From contig JAGIAI010000034.1 in the NCBI GenBank assembly GCA_017744935.1, positions 1 to 57,130 on the forward strand: a stretch of 57,130 bases of DNA. Reading direction: 5' to 3'. This DNA comes from Variovorax sp. (lineage in GTDB: Bacteria; Pseudomonadota; Gammaproteobacteria; Burkholderiales; Burkholderiaceae_C). Positions 8,437 to 17,224 of the stretch are shown in pieces. The translations under genes and the position numbers were made by a program. Each line of letters opens with the position of its first letter. Position 1 is the stretch's first letter. The notes under the pieces were generated by a model, which worked only from the letters and a program-made list of their open reading frames with translations, was not told the origin of the DNA and made no database searches.

Positions 8437-9606
8437 TCAATGGGTCGCCAGCTCGAGGCGGGCGATCTGGTTGCGATGCACTTCGTCAGGGCCGTCGGCA
8501 ATGCGCAGGCCGCGCGCCTGGGCATACGAGCGCGCGAGGATGAAGTCCTGCGACAACCCCGCCGCGCCATGCGCCTGGATGGCCCAGTCGATCACCTGGC
8601 AGGCCATGGAGGGCGCGGCGACCTTGATCATGGCGATCTCCTTGCGCGCGCCCTTGATGCCGACGGTGTCCATCTTCCAGGCCGCATGCAGGGTGAGCAG
8701 GCGCGTCTGGTCGATCAGCACGCGCGCCTGCGCGATGCGCTCCATGGTCACGGTCTGGTTCGCGATCGGGCGGCCGAAAGCGACGCGCTCCTTCGAGCGG
8801 GCGCACATCAACTCCAGGCAGCGCTCGGCGCGGCCCACCAGCCGCATGCAGTGGTGGATGCGCCCCGGCCCGAGGCGGCCCTGCGCGATCTCGAAGCCGC
8901 GGTCTTCGCCGAGCAGGATGTTCTCCACCGGCACGCGCACGTTGTCGTACACCACTTCAGAGTGGCCGTGCGGCGCATCGTCCCAGCCGAAGACCTCCAG
9001 GTTGCGCACGACGCGCACGCCGGGCGTGTTGCACGGAATCAGCAGCATCGACTGCTGGCGGTGCTTGTCTTCACTCGCGGCATTGGTCTTGCCCATGAAA
9101 ATGATGAGCTCGCATCGCGGGTCGGTGATGCCGGAGGTCCACCACTTGCGGCCGTTGACCACGTAGTGATCGCCGTCGCGCCGGATCTCGGCTTCGATGT
9201 TGGTGGCATCGGAAGACGCTACTGCCGGTTCAGTCATCGAGAAGCATGAGCGAATCCGGCCCTCCAGCAGCGGCATGAGCCAGCGCTCCTTCTGCGCCTC
9301 GGTGCCGTAGCGGGCCAGGATCTCCATGTTGCCGCTGTCCGGCGCGGAACAGTTGAACACCTCGGGCGCGATCGGCGATCGCCCCATCAATTCGGCCAGC
9401 GGTGCGTAGTCCTGGTTGTTCAGGCCGGCGCCGTGCTCGCTGTCCGGCAGGAACAGGTTCCACAGGCCCTGCGACTTCGCCTTGGCCTTCAGTTCCTCGA
9501 TGACGGCAGGGTCGTGCATGCGCTCGGCCGGGTAGACGTTCGCATCCATGAAGGCGGCAAGCCGCTCGCGCAGCTCGGTGGTACGGGGGCTGTGTTCAAA
9601 GTCCAT
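8437..9606 (-). CDS. ACAD10/ACAD11-like acyl-CoA dehydrogenase
   Basis: The 389-residue flavoprotein resembles the dehydrogenase part of ACAD10/11. Diagnostic segments are MTEPAVASSDATNIEA, GRKWWTSGITDPRCE, DDAPHGHSEVVYDNVRVP and LGPGRIHHCMR. Where common acyl-CoA dehydrogenases have a catalytic Glu before Gly-Thr/Ser, this one reads ADGPDEVH, as in its subfamily. ACAD10/11 and LvaC act on 4-hydroxyacyl-CoAs after an APH-fold kinase has phosphorylated the hydroxyl, eliminating phosphate to give an enoyl-CoA. Two such kinases are encoded at 2086 and 16139, so the same chemistry is inferred here with kinase and dehydrogenase as separate proteins. Confidence 0.88.
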   Translation of the reverse strand: MDFEHSPRTTELRERLAAFMDANVYPAERMHDPAVIEELKAKAKSQGLWNLFLPDSEHGAGLNNQDYAPLAELMGRSPIAPEVFNCSAPDSGNMEILARYGTEAQKERWLMPLLEGRIRSCFSMTEPAVASSDATNIEAEIRRDGDHYVVNGRKWWTSGITDPRCELIIFMGKTNAASEDKHRQQSMLLIPCNTPGVRVVRNLEVFGWDDAPHGHSEVVYDNVRVPVENILLGEDRGFEIAQGRLGPGRIHHCMRLVGRAERCLELMCARSKERVAFGRPIANQTVTMERIAQARVLIDQTRLLTLHAAWKMDTVGIKGARKEIAMIKVAAPSMACQVIDWAIQAHGAAGLSQDFILARSYAQARGLRIADGPDEVHRNQIARLELATH

Positions 9607-10525
9607 CGTGTTTGAAGAAGTGCGGCCGCAGTCCGGGGCGCGGCCAGTCGACCGCGGCGAGGCGCCCGGTGGAGGACAGCGTGACGTACGCCGTCTTCAT
9701 GTCGGGCCCGCCGAAGCAGAGGTTGGTGGTGAAACGGTCCGGCACCGGCACGTGTTCGATCGTGCTGCCGTCGGGCGAAATGACGGTGATGCCGCCGTTG
9801 AAGAGCGTGGCCACGCAGATGCGGCCGTCTTCCTCCACCGCCAGCGAGTCGAAGAGCTGGTAGCCGGACAAGCCTGCGACAAGCGTGCCGCCGTGCGGTG
9901 CCGGTGAGTCCGGCGCACGAGCAATGCGCCCCGGCTCGACCACGTCGAAGGCCCATAGGCGGCCTGGTGCGGTCTCGGCGACATACAGCCGCCTGCCGTC
10001 GGGAGAGAGGCCCACACCGTTGGGCGTGTTCATGGGAAAGATGACCTCCCGGCATTCGCTGCCATCGGGCCGCGCCCAGCAGATCGCGCCGTGGTCCATG
10101 TCGCGCTGGCGGCGCTTGCCGAGGTCGCTGAACCAGAAGCCGCCGTCGGCGCCGAACACGATGTCGTTGGGCCCCTTGAGCCGCGCCTTGTCGCTATGCG
10201 TGTAGAGGACTTCGACCTTCCCGGTGCGCAGGTCCACACGCTGAATGCGGCCACCGGAATAGTCCGACGGCTGCAGTCCCGGCGTCTGCGTTCCGTCCGG
10301 ATGCTGGTGCCATTCGAAGCCACCGCCATCGCATACATAGCAGGCACCGTCCGGACCGATGGCGGCACCGTTCGGGCCGCCGCCGGTCTTCGCCACGACT
10401 TCGCGACGGCCGTCGCCGAACACACGGGTGAGGCTTCCCGATTCGATCTCCACCACCAGCAGCGAGCCATCCGCGAGCACGACGGGGCCTTCGGGGAAAT
10501 CCAGGTTCTCTGCAACGATCTTCAT
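9596..10525 (-). CDS. SMP-30/gluconolactonase-family lactonase (paralogue 2)
   Basis: The 309-residue protein is a second SMP-30-type propeller, recognisably the duplicate of the gene at 4463-5392. It carries the same metal ligands: Glu in FPEGP near residue 12, Asn in GPNDIVFG and Asp in LFDSLAVEED. Its last 11 bases overlap the start of the dehydrogenase gene. The start has AGAGGAA about 7 bases upstream. Keeping two divergent copies in one operon suggests two lactone substrates or two successive ring openings. Confidence 0.88.
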   Translation of the reverse strand: MKIVAENLDFPEGPVVLADGSLLVVEIESGSLTRVFGDGRREVVAKTGGGPNGAAIGPDGACYVCDGGGFEWHQHPDGTQTPGLQPSDYSGGRIQRVDLRTGKVEVLYTHSDKARLKGPNDIVFGADGGFWFSDLGKRRQRDMDHGAICWARPDGSECREVIFPMNTPNGVGLSPDGRRLYVAETAPGRLWAFDVVEPGRIARAPDSPAPHGGTLVAGLSGYQLFDSLAVEEDGRICVATLFNGGITVISPDGSTIEHVPVPDRFTTNLCFGGPDMKTAYVTLSSTGRLAAVDWPRPGLRPHFFKHDGL

Positions 10526-10548
10526 TGGCGGTTCCTCTTGCAGCGCAT

Positions 10549-11262
10549 CTACAGGCCGAGGTAGGCGGCGCGCACATCCGGATGCGCAGCCAGTTCACGG
10601 GCGCTGCCGTGCATCACGACCTCGCCGTTCTGGAGCACGTAGGCGCGATCGGCAACGGACAGCGCCATCTCGGCGTTCTGCTCGGCCAGCAGCACCGAGA
10701 CGCCGGTCGAACGGATGTGCCGGATGAAGGCGGCGATCTCCTGCACGATCAGCGGCGCAAGCCCCAGCGTGGGTTCGTCCAGCATCAGCACGCGCGGCTG
10801 CGCCATCAGCGCGCGGCCGATCGCCAGCATCTGCTGCTCGCCACCGGACAAGGTGCCGGCGAGTTGCTGCCGACGTTCGCGCAGTCGCGGGAACCAGCGG
10901 TACACCGTCTCGCGTCGCTCACGCCGCGCGACCGAATCGCGGCCCAGATCGCCGAGGTCAAGGTTCTCCTCGACGGAGAGATCCGGAAACACACGCCGGC
11001 CTTCGGGCGACAGAGCGAGCCCCGTGGCGATGCGCTCGCGGGTGGGCAATGTCTCGATGCGCTTGCCTGCCAAGTTGACTGCGCCACTTGCCTGCGGCAC
11101 AAGCCCCAACAGCGCATTGAGCAGCGAGGACTTGCCCGCGCCATTGGCACCGACCAGCGCCACCACTTCGCGTGCGCCGAGCGTCATGCTCACGTCGACG
11201 AGTGCACGCGTTTCGCCATAGCGGACATCGAGGTTTTCAATCTGCAGCAGCGGAGAAGTCAT
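10549..11262 (-). CDS. livF: Branched-chain amino-acid-type ABC transporter ATPase LivF
   Basis: The 237-residue ATPase has a Walker A GANGAGKS (residues 38-45), the signature LSGGEQQML and the Walker B LMLDEP typical of LivF. It completes an importer made of LivK, LivH, the LivM-LivG fusion and LivF, encoded in transcription order from 15068 to 10549. The start overlaps the stop of the fusion gene (ATGA). Liv-type importers in catabolic operons often carry aromatic or other carboxylates rather than amino acids, and the surrounding CoA-pathway genes favour that. Confidence 0.93.
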   Translation of the reverse strand: MTSPLLQIENLDVRYGETRALVDVSMTLGAREVVALVGANGAGKSSLLNALLGLVPQASGAVNLAGKRIETLPTRERIATGLALSPEGRRVFPDLSVEENLDLGDLGRDSVARRERRETVYRWFPRLRERRQQLAGTLSGGEQQMLAIGRALMAQPRVLMLDEPTLGLAPLIVQEIAAFIRHIRSTGVSVLLAEQNAEMALSVADRAYVLQNGEVVMHGSARELAAHPDVRAAYLGL

Positions 11263-13058
11263 GCGGCCAGCTCCTCGACTGGAGCGGCGGGCGCGCTACC
11301 GAGATAGGCCGACACCACATCGGGCATGCGCGTCACGTCACCCGGTACGCCATCGGCGATCTTCACGCCGTGGTGGAGCACCACAACGCGATCGACGAAC
11401 GACATCAGCATCTTCAGGTTGTGGTCGACCACGATCAGCGTCATTCCCTTGTCGCGCAGGCCGCGCAGCACTTCGGCGAGACGCGTCGCTTCGACTTGAT
11501 TCAGGCCGGCGGCCGGTTCGTCCAGCAGCAGGAGTTCGGGCTGCGCAGCAAGCGCCATCGCGACGCCGAGCAACTTCTGTTCGCCGTAGGGCAGGCTGCC
11601 CGCCAAGTCGTCGCGGCGTGCCAGCAGGCCGACTTCGGCGAGACAGCCCAGCGCGTGCGCGGTGCGTTCCCGCTCGCGCGCATGCCAGCCCGGTGTGCGC
11701 AGCAGCGCACCCCAGAAGCCGCCGGGCCGATGCAGGTGGCTGGCGATCGCCATGTTGGCAGCGACGGTCTGGCCCGCACAGAGCGCGGTCTGCTGGAAGC
11801 TGCGCACCACGCCCAGACGAGCCACCCGATGGGCGGGCCGCCCTGCGATGTCCTCCCCCCGCACGCGGATCGCGCCAGTACTCACTGGCAGGAAACCCGA
11901 CAGCATGCTCAATAGCGTGGTCTTGCCGGCACCATTGGGACCGATGAGCCCGAGGATCTCGCCCGCGCGCACATCGAACGACACATCCTGCACCGCCTTG
12001 AGCCCCTTGAAATGACGGCTCACGCCGGCGACTTCGAGCACCATGCCTTCACGATGGTGGCGGATTGCAAGAGGCTCTGGTTGCGGGTCTTCGGATGCAT
12101 GCGCTGAGTGCGACGCGCGCCAACGAGCAAAGGCCGGTCGGTCGACCAGCCAGCCCACGAGGCCACCCGGGAGCAGGCGCACCGCGAGCAGCAGCGTCAG
12201 CGCGAAAGCCGCGAAGTTGAGATCGCCGAGAAAGCGCAGGCCCTCGGGAATGATCGCGAACAGCGCCCCGCCCAGTACGGGGCCCACCAACGTTGCCCTG
12301 CCGCCGAGGATCACGCCCAGGATGCCGGTGGCCGAGTAGGTCACGCCCAGCAGCGAGGGCGAGAGCACGAACACCTTGGGAATCAGAAGCGCCCCGGCCA
12401 GCGCGGCAACGCCGCCTGATACCGCGATGTTCAGCACCCGCGAGCGCACGGTCGCGATGCCGAGCGATTCGGCCAGCGCCGGCGCCTCGCGGATTGCGCT
12501 CCAACTGCGCCCGGTTGCACTGCCACGGAGGTTGCGCAGCAGCACGAAGGCGATGGCGAGCGCTGCGATCACCGCGAAGAGGTAACCCTGCTGCGGATTC
12601 CAGCCCACGTTCTGCGCGAGCGGCATTGGCGATGCCGTCACCATGAGCCCCATGGGGCCGCGCGTAAGGTCCACCCAGTTGACCACGAGCAGCACGAGGA
12701 TCTCGGCCACCACCAGCGTTGCAATGGCGAAGTAAGCCCCGCTCAGCCGCGCCGACACGATGCCCACCAGCCCGCCGAGCAACAGGCCGGGCACGATGCC
12801 CAGCGGCACAGCAGCCCAGTAGTTCCACCCGTGCTGCGTCACCAGGATGCCGACGGTGTACGCGCCCAATCCCAGGAAGGCCGCATGCCCGAAGCTCACG
12901 TAGCCGAGTTGGCCGAAGGTCACAGACACACCGAGCACGAAGATCGCGAGCACTGCGGCGTAGGCGGCGACGTCCAGCAGGTACGGTGAGCGAATGACGC
13001 TTGCCAGCAGCGCCGCCACGGCGATGCCGATCAGCATGTCACGCAAGGTGCGGATCAT
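11259..13058 (-). CDS. Fused LivM permease-LivG ATPase
   Basis: A single 599-residue protein joins a LivM-type permease (about residues 1-310, multiple hydrophobic helices, with FGQLGYVSFGHAAFLGLGAY near 48-67) to a LivG-type ATPase (about 338-599). The ATPase has Walker A GPNGAGKTT (373-381), the LivG-type signature LPYGEQKLLG and Walker B LLLLDEPAAGL. The join is a polar linker of about 25 residues. There is no stop or frame change between the parts. The start at 13058 overlaps the livH stop. LivM and LivG are usually separate, but fusions occur in Burkholderiales, so this is an unusual but not unique layout. Confidence 0.92.
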   Translation of the reverse strand: MIRTLRDMLIGIAVAALLASVIRSPYLLDVAAYAAVLAIFVLGVSVTFGQLGYVSFGHAAFLGLGAYTVGILVTQHGWNYWAAVPLGIVPGLLLGGLVGIVSARLSGAYFAIATLVVAEILVLLVVNWVDLTRGPMGLMVTASPMPLAQNVGWNPQQGYLFAVIAALAIAFVLLRNLRGSATGRSWSAIREAPALAESLGIATVRSRVLNIAVSGGVAALAGALLIPKVFVLSPSLLGVTYSATGILGVILGGRATLVGPVLGGALFAIIPEGLRFLGDLNFAAFALTLLLAVRLLPGGLVGWLVDRPAFARWRASHSAHASEDPQPEPLAIRHHREGMVLEVAGVSRHFKGLKAVQDVSFDVRAGEILGLIGPNGAGKTTLLSMLSGFLPVSTGAIRVRGEDIAGRPAHRVARLGVVRSFQQTALCAGQTVAANMAIASHLHRPGGFWGALLRTPGWHARERERTAHALGCLAEVGLLARRDDLAGSLPYGEQKLLGVAMALAAQPELLLLDEPAAGLNQVEATRLAEVLRGLRDKGMTLIVVDHNLKMLMSFVDRVVVLHHGVKIADGVPGDVTRMPDVVSAYLGSAPAAPVEELAA

Positions 13059-13921
13059 CGTGCCGCTCCTGCGAGGCCCTGGGGCCGCACCAGCAGCACC
13101 ACGAGCATCAGGGAATACACCGTGGCTGCGGCCATGCCCTCTTCCATGACGAGGCCGAGCATCGCTTCGATCACGCCCACCGCGAGTGCGCACAGCACCG
13201 CACCGCCTGCGCTGCCGAGGCCACCCAGCACCACGATCACGAAGGCCTTGATCAGAACCGCCTGTCCCAGCATCGGCGAATACGATGTGATCGGTGCCAG
13301 CAGCGCACCGCCGAGGCCGCCGACCACCGCGGCGAGCAGGAATGCGCGCGTGCCCACCGACTTGACATCAATGCCCACCACGCGCGCGGCGTGCTCGCTC
13401 TGCGCGAGTGCGCGCATCTCAACCCCGAAACGCGTGCGGCGTGCCAGCAGGTCCAGCACCACCAGCGCGGCAATGCTCGCGACGATGACGAAGATGCGCT
13501 GCGCACTCAGCCCCACGCCCGCAAGTTCGATGCGGCCCTGCAGCCCGTCGACGCGCGCCGGCGCCGGTCCCCACACCGAGAGCACGGCCTGATTGAAGAG
13601 CACGCCGACTGCGAAAGTCGTGAGCAGGATGTCGGTGCGCCCATCCGCCCGGCGCAGCAGCGGCGACACCGCGAGCCAATCGAAGACCCACCCGACGATG
13701 GCGCCCACCAGCATCGCAAGCGGCAATGCCGCGAGATAGGGCAGCCCCAGCAGCTTGTTCGCCAGCACCACGGTGAGGGCGCCGAGCATCACCACTTCCC
13801 CGTGGCCGAAGTTGATGATGTGCAGCACGCCGAAGGCGAGCGTGAGGCCCAGTGCGATCAGCGCATAGCCGAAGCCGATCGACAAGCCATTGAGCAATTG
13901 CTGAAGCAGCGCTTCGGTCAT
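13055..13921 (-). CDS. livH: Branched-chain amino-acid-type ABC transporter permease LivH
   Basis: The 288-residue integral membrane protein has the LivH N-terminus (QQLLNGLSIGFGYALIALGL) and the ABC-coupling segment around EMRALAQSEHAARVVGID. It pairs with the LivM half of the next gene to form the channel. The start is the ATG at 13921, 25 bases after livK; the frame is open farther upstream inside livK without a better site. Confidence 0.92.
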   Translation of the reverse strand: MTEALLQQLLNGLSIGFGYALIALGLTLAFGVLHIINFGHGEVVMLGALTVVLANKLLGLPYLAALPLAMLVGAIVGWVFDWLAVSPLLRRADGRTDILLTTFAVGVLFNQAVLSVWGPAPARVDGLQGRIELAGVGLSAQRIFVIVASIAALVVLDLLARRTRFGVEMRALAQSEHAARVVGIDVKSVGTRAFLLAAVVGGLGGALLAPITSYSPMLGQAVLIKAFVIVVLGGLGSAGGAVLCALAVGVIEAMLGLVMEEGMAAATVYSLMLVVLLVRPQGLAGAAR

Positions 13922-13946
13922 GGCTTCGGTGTCGCGTTCTTCGACT

Positions 13947-15068
13947 TCAATCGCCCGAGGAGGCGATCTTTCCGTCCTTGACCTCCAGCACGACCCATTT
14001 GTCGGACGTCGCCTGGTTGCCCGGGAAGCGAACCGTGCCGCGCGGCGAATCCCATGTGCCATCGCGCAGGGTCGAGGCGAGCTTGGCGGTGTCGGTCACC
14101 GTGCCGGCCTTGCGAATGGCCTGGCCGAGGATCCACATGCTCTCGAAGCCGAGGAAGTCCACCTTGCCGGGCATCGCCTTGTACTTGGCCTGGTACGCAT
14201 CGACGAACTTGCGGTTGGTCTCGGTGCTCATCGTCGGCGCCCAGATGTCGAGCGTGAACGCACCTTCCGCCGCCGACCCGGCCACCTGCAGCAGCGCAGG
14301 CGTCACCGACCCGGGCAAGATGCAGCGCTTCGCATTGACGCCCGCTTCGGCCAGCGTGCGCAGCAGGCTGCCGCCCTGCTCCGGCGCGGAGAAGGCCATG
14401 CACACCACATCGGGGTTGGCCGCCTTCACGCGCGCGGCAACCGTGCTGAAGTCCGTCTGCTTCAGGATCTCGTACAGCTCGGTCGCGACGACCGCGTTGC
14501 CGAAGCTGCTCTTCATGCTAGCGATGATCGAGCGGCCGTAGTCGCCGTTCTCCACCACCACGGCCATGCGCTGCGGTTTCACCTTGTCCTTGAGGTACTG
14601 GTTGAAGACCTCTCCGTCGGTGGACACCAGCGGATTGAAGCGGAAGGCGCGGTCGTACTCGGTGACCTGCGGCGCCTTCGTCACAGCGGCGAGGAACATC
14701 GCCCCGCTCTGCTGCGCGACCTGCGTCACGCCGAGCGACACCGCAGTGTTGATCGCACCGACGATGACCGGCACCTTGTCTTCGCTGAGCAGCTTGCGCG
14801 CCGCAGCCACGGCATCGGCGGGCTGGTAGTTGTCGTCGTACACCACCAGCTTGAGCTGTCGGCCGTTCAGCACGCCGCCGCTGGCGTTGATCATGTCGGC
14901 GGCGATCTCCGACCCGTTGCGGCCCTGCTGGCCGAGCATGGTCTTGATCGGATAGAGCACGCCGATCTTGACCTCTTGCGCGAGCGCGGGCGCCCCCGCG
15001 AGAAGCCCGGCAAGAACACCTGCGCCGACGAGGCCGCGCATCGCGGAAGAAAGAATGCTGCGCATCAC
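13947..15068 (-). CDS. livK: ABC transporter substrate-binding protein LivK-like
   Basis: The 373-residue periplasmic protein has a signal peptide cleaved near APALAQE (about residue 31), followed by the type I binding fold (VKIGVLYPIKTMLGQQGRNG). The start is a GTG at 15068 with AAGGAG 6 bases upstream, the same spacing seen at the first Bug gene; an ATG at 15065 is also possible. It is the first gene of the 10.6-kb minus-strand operon. Its ribosome-binding site abuts the operator at 15080-15096, so a bound repressor would also cover the start of the message. Confidence 0.92.
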   Translation of the reverse strand: MMRSILSSAMRGLVGAGVLAGLLAGAPALAQEVKIGVLYPIKTMLGQQGRNGSEIAADMINASGGVLNGRQLKLVVYDDNYQPADAVAAARKLLSEDKVPVIVGAINTAVSLGVTQVAQQSGAMFLAAVTKAPQVTEYDRAFRFNPLVSTDGEVFNQYLKDKVKPQRMAVVVENGDYGRSIIASMKSSFGNAVVATELYEILKQTDFSTVAARVKAANPDVVCMAFSAPEQGGSLLRTLAEAGVNAKRCILPGSVTPALLQVAGSAAEGAFTLDIWAPTMSTETNRKFVDAYQAKYKAMPGKVDFLGFESMWILGQAIRKAGTVTDTAKLASTLRDGTWDSPRGTVRFPGNQATSDKWVVLEVKDGKIASSGD

Positions 15069-15079
15069 GCTTGTCTCCT

Positions 15080-15096
15080 TAATGGTTCTACCATTA
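15080..15096. promoter_or_regulatory. Operator-like palindrome, site A (livK operon)
   Basis: TAATGGTTCTACCATTA is a perfect 6-base inverted repeat around 5 bases. Its core TGGTTCTACCA matches the TGGTTnnACCA shared with 17214, 21456 and 26915. It overlaps the proposed -10 element and ends against the livK ribosome-binding site. The pattern TGGTnnnACCA is known for FadR-subfamily GntR regulators such as PdhR and LldR. Assignment to that family is inference. Confidence 0.75.
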
Positions 15097-15121
15097 AAGT
15101 ATTGAATCGACGGCCATTGAA
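15093..15121 (-). promoter_or_regulatory. Probable sigma-70 promoter of the livK-SMP30 operon
   Basis: On the minus strand a -35-like TTCAAT (15116-15121) and a -10-like TTTAAT (15093-15098) are separated by 17 bases. Operator site A overlaps the -10, the position expected for repression. The predicted leader is very short, about 20 bases. The match was found by eye only. Confidence 0.5.
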
Positions 15122-15146
15122 TCGGGGTAAGTACCGAGAGGCGCCG

Positions 15147-16139
15147 CTAGTACGGAATCCGAAGCCACGCCTTTCCCACTGTGGAGCGGCCTTCGAGCGC
15201 AGTCAGGGCTGCCTGCGCCTCCTCGAAGGCGAACGAAGGGCCGGGCATGAGCCGGATTCGGCCTTCGGCATGCCAGTCATAGACCTCGCGCGTGAGCTGC
15301 GCGGCCAGCGCAACGTCGCGCTTGCGCACCTCGCCCCACAGCACGCCGATCGCACTTGCGTTGTGAAGCAGAAGCCGGTTGGCCGGCAGCTGCGTGAGCG
15401 TGCCAGCCGCGAAGCCGATGACGAGGTAGCGCGCGCCGAACGCAAGACAGCGCAGGCTCTGCACACCGATCTCGCCGCCCACGGGGTCGTAGATCACGTC
15501 GGCGCCGCCGGGCGCGAGCTTGCGAAACGCATCGACCCATTCGGGATCGCGGTAGTCCAGCGCAGCGTCCGCGCCTGCGTCGAGACAGGCTTGCACCTTC
15601 AGCGGTCCGCCCGCGGTGGCAATCACGCGTGCGCCCATCAACTTGCCGAGTTGCAGCGCCGCGCTGCCGACACCACCGGCCGCGGCATGCACGAGCAGTG
15701 TCTCGCCAGGCTGAAGACGCCCCGCCATTCGCAGCGCAAACAGCGACGTCGGGTAGTTGCTGCGCAGTGCGAGGGCATCACCCGGATCGATGTCCTGAGG
15801 AATCGCGATGGCTTCGCTGCGCGGCACCAGCACGTACTGCGCGAAGCCGCCCTGCCGGGATGAACTCGCCACGCGCGTGCCCACCTGAATATCTCCCTCT
15901 CCCGCCACGATCGTTCCCAGGACCTCGGAGCCGGGTGTGAAAGGCAGCGGTGGCTTGACCTGATACTTGCCGCGCACGATCAAGGTGTCCCCGAAGGCGA
16001 GGCCGGCGGCCTCGACGCGCACCAGATACTGGTCAGGTCCGGGCCGCGGTACGTCCACGTCGCGAAGATGCATCTCGCCGCGTTCGCTGATCTCCTCGAC
16101 GCGCCAGGCGCGCATCGAGGGTGGCAGGTTGCTTGTCAT
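15147..16139 (-). CDS. Quinone oxidoreductase-like NADPH-dependent MDR protein
   Basis: The 330-residue protein is a zinc-free medium-chain dehydrogenase/reductase of the quinone oxidoreductase type. It has the nucleotide-binding segment HAAAGGVGSAALQLGKLMGA and lacks the structural zinc cysteines. Such enzymes reduce quinones or the double bond of enones or enoyl-CoAs. The start is the ATG at 16139 with AAGGAG 5 bases upstream, sharing one base with the stop of the kinase gene (TGATG), so the two form one unit. The substrate is unknown. Confidence 0.87.
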   Translation of the reverse strand: MTSNLPPSMRAWRVEEISERGEMHLRDVDVPRPGPDQYLVRVEAAGLAFGDTLIVRGKYQVKPPLPFTPGSEVLGTIVAGEGDIQVGTRVASSSRQGGFAQYVLVPRSEAIAIPQDIDPGDALALRSNYPTSLFALRMAGRLQPGETLLVHAAAGGVGSAALQLGKLMGARVIATAGGPLKVQACLDAGADAALDYRDPEWVDAFRKLAPGGADVIYDPVGGEIGVQSLRCLAFGARYLVIGFAAGTLTQLPANRLLLHNASAIGVLWGEVRKRDVALAAQLTREVYDWHAEGRIRLMPGPSFAFEEAQAALTALEGRSTVGKAWLRIPY

Positions 16140-17197
16140 CAGGACTCCTTCGTCGCCGCCCAACCCGCTTCTGCAGTGGATTGAACGCGCGCAGCCACCG
16201 CGGCTGCCCGACTGTTGGCCGCGTTTCCGTCCAGCGCGCGCCGGGCCACACCCTGCTGGATGGCAGCGAGGCGGAACATGTTGAATGCGAGGTGGTAGTG
16301 CCAGTGCGCAATGCGCGCATCGCTGCGACCACCTGCACGGCAGTAGTCGGCGACATGCTGCGCCTCGGTCGGAATGCCCTCGGGCAAGACGTCGAGTCCC
16401 GCGAGCGTACGATGGGTTCCGAGCTGCAGGCGCCATGCAAGGCAGTGATAGGCAAAGTCCGCCAGCGGATCACCCAGCGTGGAGAGTTCCCAGTCGAGCA
16501 CGGCGACGATACGCGGCGCGGTCGGATGAAACACGAGGTTGTCGAGCCGGAAGTCACCGTGCACGAGCGACGTGCTTTCCTGCGGCGGCACATGCGCAGG
16601 CAGCCATTCGATCAGGCGCTCCATCGCATCGATGCGGGCGGTCTCGCTCGCGCGGTACTGGCGCGTCCAGCGGTCCAACTGGCGCTCGACATATCGGCCC
16701 TCGCGGCCATAGTCGGCGAGGCCGCGCGAACGCCAGTCCACCGCGTGAAGCGCAGCCATCACGCGGGCCATCTCGGCGTAATGCGCGCGGCGCTCACCGG
16801 CAGTCATTCCGGGCAAAGTCTGGTCGGTGAGGATGCGTCCTTCCACGAAGTCCATCAGGTAGAAGGTGCTGCCAAGCACCGACGGGTCTTCGCACAGCAC
16901 ACGCGCACGCGGCACCGGCACGTCCGATCCCTCCAGCGCGCGCAGCACGCGGAATTCGCGCTCCACCGCGTGCGCCGAAGGCAGCAGCACGCCTGGTGGC
17001 TTGCGTCGCAGCACGAGCCGCCGCGCACCTGCATCGACGATGAAAGTGGGGTTGGACTGCCCGCCTTCCACCTGCCGCACTCGCAGCGCGCCATCGAAGG
17101 CGCCGACCTCGCGGCGAATCAACGCATCGAGCGCGCTCGTCTGCGCCGCGTCGAACGCACTTGCTGTCGTGAATGTTGGGGTGGATGAATTGTTCAC
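16139..17197 (-). CDS. ACAD10/11-type APH-fold phosphotransferase
   Basis: The 352-residue kinase has an N-terminal EGGQSNPTF (44-52) typical of the kinase domain of ACAD10/11, a catalytic loop HGDFRLDN (213-220) and LDWELSTLGDP (from 234). The start is set at the GTG at 17197; the frame is open to an ATG at 17266 but that would run through the operator, and no good ribosome-binding site is visible for either, so the N-terminus is uncertain. It is the second kinase of the cluster and is closer to the ACAD10/11 type than the one at 2086. Its likely job is phosphorylating a hydroxyacyl-CoA for the dehydrogenase at 8437. Confidence 0.87.
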   Translation of the reverse strand: MNNSSTPTFTTASAFDAAQTSALDALIRREVGAFDGALRVRQVEGGQSNPTFIVDAGARRLVLRRKPPGVLLPSAHAVEREFRVLRALEGSDVPVPRARVLCEDPSVLGSTFYLMDFVEGRILTDQTLPGMTAGERRAHYAEMARVMAALHAVDWRSRGLADYGREGRYVERQLDRWTRQYRASETARIDAMERLIEWLPAHVPPQESTSLVHGDFRLDNLVFHPTAPRIVAVLDWELSTLGDPLADFAYHCLAWRLQLGTHRTLAGLDVLPEGIPTEAQHVADYCRAGGRSDARIAHWHYHLAFNMFRLAAIQQGVARRALDGNAANSRAAAVAARVQSTAEAGWAATKES

Positions 17198-17213
17198 TTT
17201 GTCGTTTAATCTA

Positions 17214-17224
17214 TGGTTGAACCA
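17214..17224. promoter_or_regulatory. Operator-like palindrome, site B
   Basis: TGGTTGAACCA lies in the 81-base gap between the divergent kinase (start 17197) and Bug (start 17279) genes. Seventeen bases around it (ATGGTTGAACCAATGAT) are identical to site C at 21455-21471. One site here could control both directions. Confidence 0.75.

Noticed and set aside
13920..15863. A 647-codon plus-strand frame opposite livK and the quinone oxidoreductase gene.
   Set aside because: It crosses the promoter gap and two well-identified minus-strand genes and has no family features.
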